A stretch of DNA of 34,971 nucleotides from Priapulus caudatus. Its lineage: Eukaryota; Priapulida; Priapulimorpha; Priapulimorphida; Priapulidae. Each line of letters starts with the position of its first letter. Positions within the stretch are counted from its first letter, which is position 1. The position numbers and the translations under genes are program-made. The notes under the pieces are model-generated. The model saw only the letters and a list, made by a program, of their open reading frames with translations. It had not been told where the DNA came from and did not search any database. The DNA lies in assembly GCF_000485595.1 (NCBI RefSeq), contig NW_014577136.1, positions 275,325 through 310,295 of the forward strand. The letters run 5' to 3'. This document shows positions 1 through 9,729 of this stretch, in pieces.

Positions 1-163
1 AAGCTTTCTCAAAGCTAACTGAATTTAATCAGTTTTGACCACCAGATGGTGTGGTGGTCAATAGCTTAGTCGTGTGTGTGTGTGTGTTAGTGGACTAAGC
101 TATTGACCACCACACCATCTGGTGGTCAAAACTGATTAAATTCAGTTAGCTTTGAGAAAGCTT
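1..163. repeat. Perfect 71-bp inverted repeat with a GT-rich 21-nt loop
   Basis: Bases 1-71 are the exact reverse complement of 93-163. The loop 72-92 is mostly (GT)n. Each arm carries a smaller nested inverted repeat, TGACCACCA ... TGGTGGTCA, so the DNA could form a branched cruciform. The left arm starts at window base 1 and may extend beyond it. It could be a young fold-back element or MITE. It could also be a snap-back artefact, although the loop being a different sequence rather than a simple turn argues for a real element. Confidence 0.95.
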
Positions 164-200
164 CCTGACAGGAGGCGAAACGTCAGCGGTACGTTTCATA
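164..200 (+). other. Short hairpin with a degenerate hammerhead-like context
   Basis: GAAACGT (177-183) pairs perfectly with ACGTTTC (191-197) around a 7-nt loop. CCTGACAGGAGGC lies directly upstream. The CTGA ... GAAAC layout recalls hammerhead ribozymes of Penelope-like retroelements, but the CUGANGA box is not intact (it reads CUGACAG), so a working ribozyme is unlikely. The remainder, 200-292, shows nothing recognisable. Confidence 0.25.
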
Positions 201-292
201 CCAGCACGGTTGAGTAACAATTAACTTGGTTATTTATATTATTCTACCAACCGAATGAACTTATTCAATGAGTTTCTCTTAATGTTTAATGT

Positions 293-536
293 AACTACTT
301 CTCTTAGTTCCTATCTACATCCTGTGTTCAATTTCATAAATTTATTTGAATCTACAAGTGCACCTTTAATGGAACTACTTCTCTGTCTTAATTAGTGCCT
401 ACCCACATCCTGTGTTTAATTATACAAATTTATTTGAATCTACACTTGCACCTTTAATGGAACTACCTCTCTTAGTGCCTACCGACATCCTGTGTTCAAT
501 TATGAAAAAATATGAAAAATTTATTTGAATATCTCC
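293..536. repeat. Three tandem 80-88 bp repeats
   Basis: The segment around AACTACTTCTCTTAGT ... CATCCTGTGTTCAATT recurs with starts near 293, 373 and 461. Units contain CATCCTGTGTT, TTATTTGAATCTACA and GCACCTTTAATGGA. The same three units recur at 24343-24590. The array ends about 50 bp on the intron side of the 5' splice site of exon 589-724. Confidence 0.85.
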
Positions 537-588
537 AGTTAGATGGATGCATTTCGTTTGCCGTTCGATAACATGGGAAGACACTCAC

Positions 589-724
589 GGACGTGTTACC
601 GACTTGAGTTAGCGGGAACCTGAGCCAGGTTGTGTTGACTAGACTCGGCCAGATGAGATTTGCCTGCGCTCGAAGTAGAAACTCCTTCACAAAGCTCGTG
701 TCCAGCTGCAGAGTAACGTTAACG
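589..724 (-). CDS. TMEM131-like exon (ectodomain)
   Basis: A minus-strand exon lies between the acceptor CATCTTTTTCAG and the donor GTGAGT. It is 136 nt: one base completing the previous codon plus 45 codons, open throughout. The peptide includes FVKEFLLRAQANLIWPSLV and LRFPLTQVGNTS. I match it to the human TMEM131 segment ...ITAELSWPSI...LKFPLTN... from memory. Its 1-nt start phase completes the 2-nt end of exon 1118-1235, so the two splice in frame. Its end is phase 0, matching the start of exon 22572-22679. There are predicted N-glycosylation sites (NVT, NTT, NTS), as expected for a lumenal domain. The 3' partner exons would lie left of the window or at 22.6 kb. Confidence 0.85.
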
Positions 725-1020
725 CTGAAAAAGATGCAGACAACATTCGTCAGAACGCAGCTTCCACGAGTGAGAAAACAAAGTGTTAAACAGATAAAGA
801 TGAGAGTACAGTAGCACAACCAGTTAGAATTAGAATTACGAAACGTGACAGCATTTGTTTACATATATTATATAAATATTCAATGTGTTACGTTAATGCT
901 GCAAATGAAGCAACAGCATTCGTCAGAACAGCCTCCAGAGGTGTTAAACAGATCAAGAAGCACAGCAGCACAACCAGTTATAATTAGAATGCAAAACGTG
1001 ACAGCATTCGTTTACATACG
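700..1020. repeat. About 174-bp tandem duplication spanning the 3' splice site
   Basis: The first 14 or so bases of exon 589-724, its acceptor and about 150 bp of upstream intron are repeated once. The duplicate acceptor-like CAG is next to base 898. Shared pieces are GTTAACGCTG/GTTAATGCTG, ACATTCGTCAGAAC and GTTAAACAGAT. The second copy of the block carries three units (feature at 24750-25240). Confidence 0.8.
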
Positions 1021-1117
1021 TGTCGTTCGCTGCAAGTAGAATTCGTCAATTGATATTTTAAACTCGTCAGTTGTACCGCTTACTATCACTACGGCAACAA
1101 CATCGACGCAAACTCAC

Positions 1118-1235
1118 GTGTTGTATCCCGACTCGACGAGCCGTTGCCACCGGTGACGCAACTTGTTGTAGAGAAACACGTCTGTCTCGTCGACGTCCGA
1201 CGGCAGGGCGAGGCCTTGCACCCACTGCTGCCCCG
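1118..1235 (-). CDS. TMEM131-like exon (ectodomain)
   Basis: A 118-nt minus-strand exon between acceptor GCGTCTGCAG and donor GTGAGT. The homology frame reads QQWVQGLALPSDVDETDVFL then YNKLRHRWQRLVESGYN. I align it to the human TMEM131 stretch ending ...WDLHQSLFKGWTG...SGHRLS. It ends with 2 nt of a codon, completed by exon 589-724. Its start is out of phase with exon 2004-2106 by one base. The second copy (25321-25434) has about 5 extra bases at the acceptor that would restore the phase, so I infer a small deletion error here. One other minus frame is also open across the exon, but it has no homology I can see. Confidence 0.75.
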
Positions 1236-1410
1236 CTGCAGACGCGTGAGAGAACGCACACAGATAGTTATACGACGCGACGACGTGAACGTGTTATACG
1301 ACTGTTTTCTCTACAACATGCGCTTGCTTTTCGTCACGCGTTCAAAACAAGTTCTCATATCTAACAAACATTTATGTGATGTGACGACGTGCGCGCGTTA
1401 CGACTGTATT

Positions 1411-1640
1411 CTCATTTTATATCTGTATCTGTTCTGTATTCATTCCTGTATCATTTTGTTCTGCATCTGTATTGTAATTATTCTCTGCATTCTGATTTTA
1501 TATCTGTATCTGTTCTGTATTCATTCCTGTATCATTTTGTTCTGCATTATGTATTCTGTTACTGTAATATTCTCTGGGCATTCTGATTTTAATATGTATC
1601 TGTCTGTATTCCATTTACTTAAATGATCTGTATTCTATTT
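1411..1640. repeat. 81-91 bp tandem repeats in an intron
   Basis: The phrase TATCTGTATCTGTTCTGTATT with CATTCCTGTATCATTTTG recurs near 1420, 1501 and 1593. Two units are near-identical and a third is diverged. A noisier version is at 25580-25770. It lies in the intron upstream (minus sense) of exon 1118-1235. The open frames here are translations of the repeat, not genes. Confidence 0.8.
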
Positions 1641-2003
1641 TGCATTCGTAATATGTATCTGTCGTGTATCATTCTCGTATGCTAGACCTGCAGTCTGAAC
1701 ATCGCGCTTTCGTCCGCCGTTCAAAACAAGCTCTTGCTATCAAACAACAGTATCTATCGAGGTTATTATAGTTAAATATTGTTATCTGCTTGCTTTTGAT
1801 AAACCTGCACGAAAGATTGCGTAATAATTGAATTAAACGAGAATTTGCCCGACAACCGCACACAAGATTGTGTAATTATTAAATTTAACGAGAATTTACG
1901 ACAACCGCGATGACTGGTTACTGTAACGACAGTGTTGATGATGTGGTGTTTCGATCTATTGCATGATAGAGGCTCACAGTACGTGAGCAAGCGACCTACT
2001 TAC

Positions 2004-2106
2004 TCTCCGTCAGTACTAGCATACCGGTGTGTGTGTAGCAATCCTACATAGCACTCATCGCTGTTCTCACCCAATTCCTGCTTCGGATCAAAAGTAGATC
2101 TTCCCC
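2004..2106 (-). CDS. TMEM131-like exon (CYVGL motif)
   Basis: A 103-nt exon between acceptor GAAATATTTCAG and donor GTAAGT. It has 2 nt, 33 open codons, then 2 nt. It reads TFDPKQELGENSDECYVGLL then HTHRYASTDG. Human TMEM131 has FDP...CGDHCYVGLPF at this position, which makes this one of the clearest family signatures in the window. The entering phase fits the block C copy of the previous exon (ending at 4677). The exit phase needs a 1-nt start on the next exon, which the second copy of exon 1118-1235 supplies. Confidence 0.8.
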
Positions 2107-2639
2107 CTGAAATATTTCACTCTCACGTCAACATTCATCGACGCCTTGTCAGCTAGTACCTTATTTCCACATTCATTTGTAACTGGAAGTATCACACGCG
2201 CCACCTAAAGGCGTGTGCCTTACTGGCTGAGATAATTGAGAGCCGAATTCAGGGCAATTTGGTTGTTGTCACTTACAGGGTTAGAAATGAACTTTTTGAG
2301 CCCAACCCTCAAAAAGAGGGAGTCCGCAAAAAATAACGAGGAGTCCGCACGTCGGTGAGGTTCAAAATTAAAATATTAACAATAACGGCATTTAAGATCA
2401 TGGGCAGTTGCACGTCTGCCAAATTTTCTTTGACATTAGCTGAAAAATCAGTAAATTCCGCGAGGGCCGGCTCCGGGAATGAACTGGTAGTTACTATGGC
2501 AGAATTTTCAGGAGTCACACGACGTCCTGCACTATGTCAAATCAGGAGTCCGACAGTAAATCAGGGAGTATTGACTCGCGGACTCCCGTTAATTTCACAC
2601 CCTACACTTATACGACGTTATCTCACTAATATACCATTC

Positions 2640-4655
2640 ATAACACTTTATACACCACCCAACACTATTATACACAATCCGACACCAGTCACCACCACCA
2701 CAACACATTCATACACCACCCACCACCACCATTCATACACCACCCACACACCATTCATTACACCACCACACACCATTCATTAACACACCCACACCCATTC
2801 ATACACCACCCAAACACCATTCATACACCATCCACCACCATTATACACTACCCACACACATTCATACACCACCACACACCATTCATACCCACCCACACAC
2901 CATTCATAACCACCACACACCATTCATACCACACCCACACACACCCACACACGATTCATACATACACCCACCACCATTAGTGCAATCCACTCTCTAGGCC
3001 ACTTACGGTATCACGAAGTACTGCACAGATTTCTGTGTATGCATCAATGATGCACAGAATTTTTGTATATCAAGGAATGATACAAAAGCCCTAATCTAAA
3101 CCCTAACCGCCTAACCAACCCTAACCCAACCTAACACACTATCGTGTTACCTAAGGGCAGTAAGTTTATACTTTATGACTTAAGGGTTAAGGGTACGCGT
3201 TAGGGTTTTTGCCATCATTCCTTGACTTATACCGGAAAGTCTGTGCAATCAGTTGAGATACACAGGAAATCTGTGCATCACGTCGATGATACATTAACGG
3301 GCCTAAGTGGATTTCGGGCCCAACCATTCATACAGCCACCCACACACCATTCATACACCCCAACACCAGTTTCATTACACCACCCACAGCACCATTCATA
3401 CACCACCCACACACCACCCAACACACCATCATACACCTACCCACACACCATGTCATCACCACCCACACACCATTCATACACCACCCACACACCACCACAC
3501 CCATTCATTTACACACCACACACCATTCATACAGCAATCCATACACACCCACACACCATCTACACACCACACACCATTTTCATACCACACCACACACCAT
3601 TCATAACACCACCCACACACCATTCATACACATTCATACACCACCCCACACATTCATACAGCACCACCACCATTCATCACACCAACCCACACACACATTC
3701 ACACACCACACCACACACCTTTCATACAGCCACCCACACACCATGCCTACACCACCCACACACCATTCATACACCACCCACACACCATTCATACACCACC
3801 CACACACCATTCATACACCACCCACACACCATTCATACACCACCCACACACCATTCATACACCACCCACACACCACCCACACACCATTCATACACCACCC
3901 ACACACCATTCATACACCACCCACACACCATTCATACACCACCCACACACCATTCATACACCACCCACACACCATTCATACACCACCCACACACCATTCA
4001 TACACCATTCATACACCACCCACACACCATTCATACACCACCCACACACCATTCATACACCACCCACACACCATTCATACACCACCCACACACCATTCAT
4101 ACACCATCCACACACCATTCATACACCACCCACACACTGCATACACCATCCACACACGCATTCCATACATCACCCACACACCACTTCATGCACCACCCAC
4201 ACCCTTATACACCACCCACACACATATACCACCACCCACACACCATTCATTACACCACCACACACCATTCATACACCACCCACACACATTCATACACACC
4301 CACACACCATTCATACACATCAACACCATTCATACACCACCCACACACCATCTACACCACCCACACACCATTTCATACACCACCCACACATCCATTCATA
4401 CAGCCACCCACACACCATTTACACACCCACACACTTCATACACCACCCACACACCATTCATACACCACCCACACACCATTCATACACCACCCACACACCA
4501 TTCATACACACCCACACACCATTCATACACACCCACACACCATTCATACACGATCCAACACATTCATACACCACCAACACACCATTCAATACAACCCCCC
4601 ACACCATTCATACACCACCCACACACATGTCACACACCACCCCACCCCATTCACA
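2640..4655. repeat. Block B: 22-bp satellite, first copy
   Basis: The monomer CCATTCATACACCACCCACACA is repeated with few changes, most regularly at 3740-4130. Because 22 is not a multiple of 3 and the monomer has no stop in any forward frame, the array is open in all three plus frames. It yields a repeating 22-residue His/Thr/Pro peptide; the long plus-strand open frames at 3222-4664 and 3743-4660 are this artefact. By exon order it is intronic in the TMEM131-like gene, between exons 4677-4917 and 2004-2106, and begins about 25 bp after the 5' splice site. Confidence 0.97.
2977..3322. mobile_element. Fold-back (MITE-like) element in the satellite, telomere-like core
   Basis: Two inverted arms of about 120 bp (2981-3100 and 3204-3320) share ATCCACT, TTAGG, GCACAGATTTC and TCAAGGAATGAT. 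The core has CCCTAA-type blocks (3093-3140) and TTAGGG-type blocks (3180-3206). The outer ends read like GGGC...AAATCCACTTTAGGC. Satellite flanks both sides. A second copy is at 27046-27379. It has no coding capacity, so it would be non-autonomous. Confidence 0.75.
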
Positions 4656-4676
4656 CATGATTAGCAGCGCTGTTAC

Positions 4677-4917
4677 CTGATTGTTGTGATTGTGTAACAG
4701 CGCTGACGCTGTTGGAATTCTCCTGTGACGGGAGTCTTTCCTGGTTACGGAAATTTCTTCCTGGGGACGCTGATTAGTGAAAAAACATGCCGTTGTCTTC
4801 GCACGGGAAACCACTTCCTTCACCTCCATGTTGTGAGTGACGAGCTGTGCTCACCAGATGCTGCAACTGAGATCTTCCCCTGTGTGTGCGGTAAAGACAG
4901 TGTACACAAACCACATC
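4677..4917 (-). CDS. TMEM131-like exon, block C copy (frameshifted)
   Basis: This is the first copy of the exon described at 17374-17625. The donor CAG|GTAACA is intact at 4677. Near the donor this copy reads ...VSAVTQSQQS and ends in the phase required by exon 2004-2106, whereas the other copy does not. Further upstream it is frameshifted relative to the cleaner copy. The upstream boundary is approximate. The GKIS... part is recognisable only in pieces. Confidence 0.6.
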
Positions 4918-4925
4918 CCCAGGAT

Positions 4926-5826
4926 GAGATTGCAGGTTCATGATGCATGAACCTTGAAAATATAATTTTTATTTATACTATTACGGTTTGACGCAATCAC
5001 TTTTAAGGCCTTGTTTAGGAGGAACTACAGGAAACGTGTCTTCAAAGATCAGCTTCTCTGGACAGGTGTTAAACTGCATCGTGTATGAAGACCCATCGGA
5101 AACTTTATTATCTAGAAAGACAAACACAAAGGCGAGTTAAAGGCACGTGAGATCAGTTACCATGTTCGATGAAAGGGCCTAATTAAATTAGAAGCCGTAT
5201 GATGGGGAAAACGAGCACATCTTGTTGAAGAGGCAGCACCAACAACTTAAGCACAACTTGTTTACGATTTATATAATATTACTTATCTTGTATTATTTGT
5301 CACCATTTGCTTATTTCGTAATCTACTTGGAGTGGCGGACTGGAAGACTGATATTGTTCATTTTCACCGGTCTCTTGTCTAATTTGTTTTAGTTTTATCA
5401 GCATTAACTGACTAATTGTCTTAACTAATATGATTACCTCCAAAATTTAATTCATAAGCTGCTAAATAAAGAAAAATTTGAATTAACTGAATTGAATTAG
5501 CAACAGAACGAGCTGCCAAGGAAATGTGTGTTAGTTCACAGCCCAGCTCATAATTTGATCACAGCTGGAATCACGATGACAGGCCAGCCTTCTAGAATTC
5601 CGCAGAACAAATAGCTATATCTATATAGTTAGTGCTATATATTATAGCTTATATTGCTATATGCTATTATAGTATAGCTTAGTGCATATAGTGGCTATAT
5701 AGAGTATGCTATATTGCTGACTCAGAATACTACTAATATAACTTAGAATACTAGTAGTTGTGTAGATCAGTTAACAACGAAGAAACATCACGTGAAATTT
5801 TTTTTTTATCTTTCACTATACGTTAC
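4926..5826. other. Intron, including AT-rich CTATATA repeats
   Basis: No exon is seen. 5600-5745 is a run of short TAGTGCTATATA/GCTATATTG motifs. A polyT tract lies near 5799. The same elements recur at 17700-18490 with a different number of CTATATA motifs. Confidence 0.6.
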
Positions 5827-5935
5827 CTCATACTGAGTATGCTATTTATGATTTCTCGCTGAAAATGTTCCCTCTGTGATTGGGCATTGAGGTTGAGCAC
5901 TAAACACTGCAAAATGGCCCAGGCTTCAACACCAG
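5827..5935 (-). CDS. TMEM131-like exon, block C copy (frameshifted)
   Basis: This is a noisy copy of the clean exon at 18492-18596: 109 nt instead of 105, so net +4. The splice sites are still recognisable (acceptor ...TTCCAG, donor GTAACG). LKPG-like and AVF-like pieces can be read in different frames. Confidence 0.65.
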
Positions 5936-6044
5936 CTGGAAATACAAGGCAGTAATGATTCATCTCATCATGAAATCAAATGATTTAAAAAACTGCATGG
6001 ACTTATGCACAAATCACAGATTTATCCATATGTCTCTCTATCGC

Positions 6045-6052
<8 letters not shown>

Positions 6053-6133
<81 letters not shown>
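6053..6133. repeat. (CT)n microsatellite at a block junction
   Basis: About 80 bp of near-perfect CT dinucleotides. Block C lies left and block D right. The same tract at 32075-32135 joins block F to block D, making it the hinge of the rearranged joins. Confidence 0.97.
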
Positions 6134-6136
<3 letters not shown>

Positions 6137-6322
6137 CAATGTTTGCTTGCTCTCAAACATACCTGATGTTTATCACCATATATTAGACATTAACATGAGA
6201 TTATTATTAATTCATTGATCAGCACAAATATATCAACTTTCAATGCCAGAAAATAATTTCACTTAGGTCCTAACATTACTGCGAAGAAGCGGATAAAATT
6301 AGGCGACATTAAGGGCACTCAC

Positions 6323-6458
6323 AGGATCTATGTGTCTATAAGCTCTGTGTTGTGTATGTCCGCCGGGTTACAGCTTGAATGCCACTACCCTTTCTCTACT
6401 CCTTCAGTATCTACATCTGTGTTGCGCTGGTTACAACTTAAAACTCTTTGAAAATGAT
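6323..6458 (-). CDS. TMEM131-like exon, block D copy (frameshifted)
   Basis: A noisy copy of the clean exon at 32319-32441: 136 nt against 123. The acceptor GTCTTTTCAG and donor GTGAGT are intact. In this position it lies correctly upstream (minus sense) of exon 5827-5935. Confidence 0.65.
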
Positions 6459-6539
6459 CTGAAAAGACAAAAGCGGTGCTTACTATATTTGAGCAGGATC
6501 TAGGGACCTACCTACACAAACAAACAGCTTTCATTGGAC

Positions 6540-6601
6540 GTGTATTATACATATATATGTAAATACACATACACACACACACACATATATATATATACTA
6601 T
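6540..6601. repeat. (CA)n/(TA)n microsatellite
   Basis: Alternating TA and CA dinucleotides around ACACACACACACAC, repeated at 32520-32582. It lies in the intron between exons 8581-8681 and 6323-6458. Confidence 0.9.
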
Positions 6602-6879
6602 TAATCTTTGTGCATATATACAGCCGCCTCCATGACTAGATCGCTGAGTCCAGGGGGGCTGAAGTTAAAAACAGCTAAACAAACTGGAGCATAATGGATA
6701 ACATTAAATGACACTGTTCTAATTTCGCATATATTTTTTTACTCTACCTACTATCTGTACATAGCACTTTTGACACTGAAGCACTCATATCAGCTTAAAA
6801 TCCTCGTCCATACGGACCGTAGAACTACTCACGTGGATTCATTTAGAATAATCTTTCCAAGATTATAATGTATAAAAAC

Positions 6880-8580
6880 CAGGACTATTCATTGGGTCTA
6901 TAACGAGAATGTAACTTCCACATCTACAAGGTTGTCATTGGGTCTATTAAGAGATTGTATACTCACATCTACAAGGTTGTCATGGGTCTATAAGAGAAAT
7001 GTATAACTCACATCTTACAGGTTGTCAGTTGGGTCTATAAAGAGAATGTGATACTCACATCTACAAGGTTGATTCATTGGGTCTATGAAGAGAATGTATA
7101 CTCACATCTACAGGAGTTGTCATTGAGGGTCTATAAGAAGAATGTATTACTTCACCATATACAGGGTTGTCAATTGGGTCCTATAAGAGAATGCTATACT
7201 CACATCATACAGGGTGTCATCTGGGTCCTATAAGAGAATGTATACTCACATCTACAGGAGTTGTCTTGGCGTTCTATACAGAGAATCTATTACTCACATT
7301 CCTACAGAGTTGTCATTGGCGTCTATAGAGAATGTATACTCACATTACAGGGTTGTCATTGGGTCTATAACGAGAATGTATTACTTACATCTATAAGGTG
7401 TCATTGGGTCTAGTAAAGAATGTATACTCACACTCTACAGGGTTGTATATGGGTCTATAAGAGAATGTATACTCACATCTACAAGGTTGTACATTGGGTC
7501 TATAAGAGAATGTATACTCACATCTACAGGGTTGTCATTGGGATCTATAGGAATGTTTACTCACATCTACTGGGTTGTTCATTGGGTCTATAAAAGAATG
7601 TATACTCACATCTACAGGGGGTTGTTCATTGGGTCTATAAGAGAATGTTACTCACATCTACAAGGTTGTCATTGGGTCTATAAGAGAACTGATATACTTA
7701 CATCATAAGGTGGTCAATGAGGTTATAAGAGAATGTATACTCACATCTACAAGGTTTTCATTGGGTATATAGAGAATGTGTACTCACATCTATAAGGGTT
7801 GTCATCTGGGTCTATAAGAGAATGTATAACTCACATCTTACAAGGTTGTTCATTGGCGTCGATAACGAGAATGTTACTCACATCTGACAACAGTTGTTCC
7901 ATTGGGTTCTATTAAGAGAATGTATACTCACATCTATAAGGTTGTCATTGAGGTCTTATAAGAGAATGATATACTCACATCTACAAGGTTGTTCATTGGG
8001 TCTATAACGAGAATGTATACTCACATCTACAAGGTTGCTTCATTTGGGTCTATAGAGAATGTATACTCACATCTAACAAGGTTGTTCATTGCGTCTGATA
8101 AGAGAATGTACTACTCACATATACAGAGTTGTCATTGGGTCTATACTAAGAGACATGTATACTCACATCTACAGGGTTGTCATTGGCGTCTATAAGAGAA
8201 TGTATACTATACATCTATAAGGTTGTCATTGGGTCTATAGAGGAATGTATACTTCACATCTTACAGCGGTGTCATTGGTCTATAAGAGAATGTATTACTA
8301 CATCTACAGGGTTGTTCATTGGGTCTATAACGAGAATGTATACTCACATCTACAAGGTTGGTCATTGCGGTCTATAAGAGATGTTATACTCACGATCTAC
8401 AGGGTTGTCATTGGGTCTATAAGAGAATGTAATACTCACAATCTACAAGCGTTGTTCATTGGTCTATTAAGAGAACTGTATCTCAACAATTACAAGGTTG
8501 TCATTGAGCGTCTATAAGAGAATGTATACTCACATATACAGATGTTGTCATTGGGTCTATAAGAAGAAATGTTATCTCAC
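6880..8580. repeat. 43-45 bp minisatellite, each unit carrying a minus-strand 5' splice site
   Basis: About 39 units built on GTCTATAAGAGAATGTATAC then TCACATCTACAAGGTTGTCA. On the minus strand each unit reads CAATGACAACC..GTAGAT|GTGAGTATAC, a close copy of the last 20 or so bases of exon 8581-8681 plus its donor. The array starts exactly at that exon end. Unit lengths vary because of frequent 1-nt indels, some probably sequencing error. One unit is also found at the end of block D copy 2 (near 32880). The small open frames here are translations of the repeat. Confidence 0.95.
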
Positions 8581-8681
8581 ATCTACAGGGTTTGTCATTG
8601 CGACTGGTGAATAGCTTGCTTCGCTCTGCCCTTTCCCTAGGTACCGAAAATTCATCTATCTTCTCTGCGCCATGGAATAAA
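8581..8681 (-). CDS. TMEM131-like exon with an in-frame TAG
   Basis: A 101-nt exon between acceptor CATGTTTTTTCAG and donor GTGAGA. It has 2 nt plus 33 codons. It reads MNFRYLGKGQSEASYSPVAM then TNPVD. I align it to human TMEM131 FIDFGVLSATEAS...INSNPIE. Entering phase fits exon 9549-9729, and its end (phase 0) joins exon 32319-32441 as TNPVD-IIFKEF, like human SNPIELAIKSW. Codon 8 (8656-8658) is TAG in frame. This is either a sequence error or a real lesion. Confidence 0.75.
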
Positions 8682-8869
8682 CTGAAAAAACATGAAGACC
8701 TGTTCGCATCAGAAGATAGCTGGATCACTCAGGAATTTCTGCCAATTAACTTCATGGAGAATCAAGCAATTCATTATGTGCCTATTAGACATTGTTTATT
8801 TTTAGTGTTATCAGAGTGGACAACACTGAATATTTCCGATAATGGCACTAATGGAAAAGATGTAAATAG

Positions 8870-9590
8870 CAGTGTGAGTGCGGGATAAAAAAGTCAGAGG
8901 GCTATTCTACGATTTGATATTATTTTACATGACATTGTTAGGAACAGTTCACCTCAAGCTTGCCATTTAATAGCAAATAAGTGGGATGAGAAAGTCAAAT
9001 GCATATCTCTACAGATTTGGTATTATTTCTACATGACATTGTCTAGCCAATGATCACCGTAAGCTTGCCCTTATAAATAGAGGTGAGGTGGGATAAAAAG
9101 TTCAGATGATATTCTACAATTTGATATTATTTTAACATGACATTGTCTAGCAATGATCACCGTTAAGCTTGCCCTTATATAATAGCAGGTGAGTGCGGAT
9201 AAAAGTCAAGATGCATTATTCTTACAGATTTGATATTATTCTTAACATGACGTGGGCTGGGTAATATTTCACCTTAAGCTCGCATTATAGCAGACGAGTG
9301 GGAGGCAAAGTCAGACGCATATTTTAAACATTATTTTTAATATTATAACACAACGTAATATTCACCTTAAGCTTGCCATTATAGCAGAACGAGTTGGGTG
9401 AGAAAAGTCAGACGCATATTTTAAACATTTATTTCATTTTAACACACGTAATATTACCTTAAGCTTGCCATTATAGCAGATGAGTGGGATGCGAAAGTCA
9501 GACGTATTTTAAACATTTATTTTTATTTTAACACAACGTAATATTCACCCTTAGCTTGCCATTTAGCAATGAGTGGGATTGAGAAATCCG
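8870..9590. repeat. Seven tandem 91-111 bp units spanning the 5' splice site of exon 9549-9729
   Basis: The landmark AAGCTTGCC recurs near 8956, 9061, 9165, 9276, 9369, 9461 and 9552. There are two unit classes: about 105 bp with ACATGACATTGTCTAGC, and about 92 bp with AACACAACGTAATATT. On the minus strand a unit includes CCCACTCAT..GCTA..GGCAAGCTTAAG|GTGAAT, corresponding to the 3' end of the exon and its donor. Confidence 0.9.
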
Positions 9591-9729
9591 ACCGCTGATT
9601 TGCTGTACAGGCCGTCTATGTTCGTACTGAAGCTGAACTCTGGTGCTGTTCGGCATGAAAGTCGAGCTGAACAGTGAGCGCGTCTGCTGGCCGGTGCAAT
9701 TGCTCGAATCTGGCGCAAAGACTGAGCAC
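9549..9729 (-). CDS. TMEM131-like exon with an in-frame TAG
   Basis: A 181-nt exon. The acceptor is GGATGTTGCAG. The likely donor GTGAAT is weak but repeated in the array beside it. It reads VLSLCARFEQLHRPADALTV, continues with LDFHAEQHQSS and ends RSDFSIPLIAKWQA. It starts in phase 0 after exon 10785-10883 and exits in phase 1, as exon 8581-8681 needs. The match to human TMEM131 is at pattern level (spacing of hydrophobics and SKFHLPV-like SDFSIPL). Codon 38 (9616-9618) is TAG in frame. A shifted frame also stays open past that point, so an indel pair is an alternative. Confidence 0.6.

Larger units (their letters stand above)
293..2640. repeat. Block A, first copy (second copy at 24343-26700)
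   Basis: The whole block recurs in the same orientation 24 kb to the right with many 1-3 nt indels. It contains three TMEM131-like exons and intron repeats. Both copies continue into the same 22-bp satellite. Copy 1 keeps longer open exons, but at the acceptor of exon 1118-1235 it seems to lack about 5 bases that copy 2 has. Between 2110 and 2640 I see no exon, only a region with several GGAGTCC motifs (2330-2580) that may be part of a mobile element. Confidence 0.9.

Noticed and set aside
164-200. Hammerhead ribozyme
   Set aside because: The conserved CUGANGA box is not intact; only a hairpin and loose resemblance remain.
3222-4664. 480-codon plus-strand open frame, the longest in the window
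   Set aside because: Pure 22-bp satellite, open in all three forward frames; not a protein gene.
5955-6218. 87-codon plus frame with long Ser/Leu run
   Set aside because: Translation of (CT)n.
6880-8580. Regular direct repeats resembling a CRISPR array
   Set aside because: No unique spacers; the 43-45 bp units are contiguous, and the setting is a eukaryotic intron.
8641-8873. Plus-strand exon-like open frame between CCCTTTCCCTAG and GTGAGT
   Set aside because: It overlaps minus exon 8581-8681, which has family match and phase agreement. The plus peptide matches nothing I know and its next exon fails in frame. Kept only as a coincidence to be aware of.
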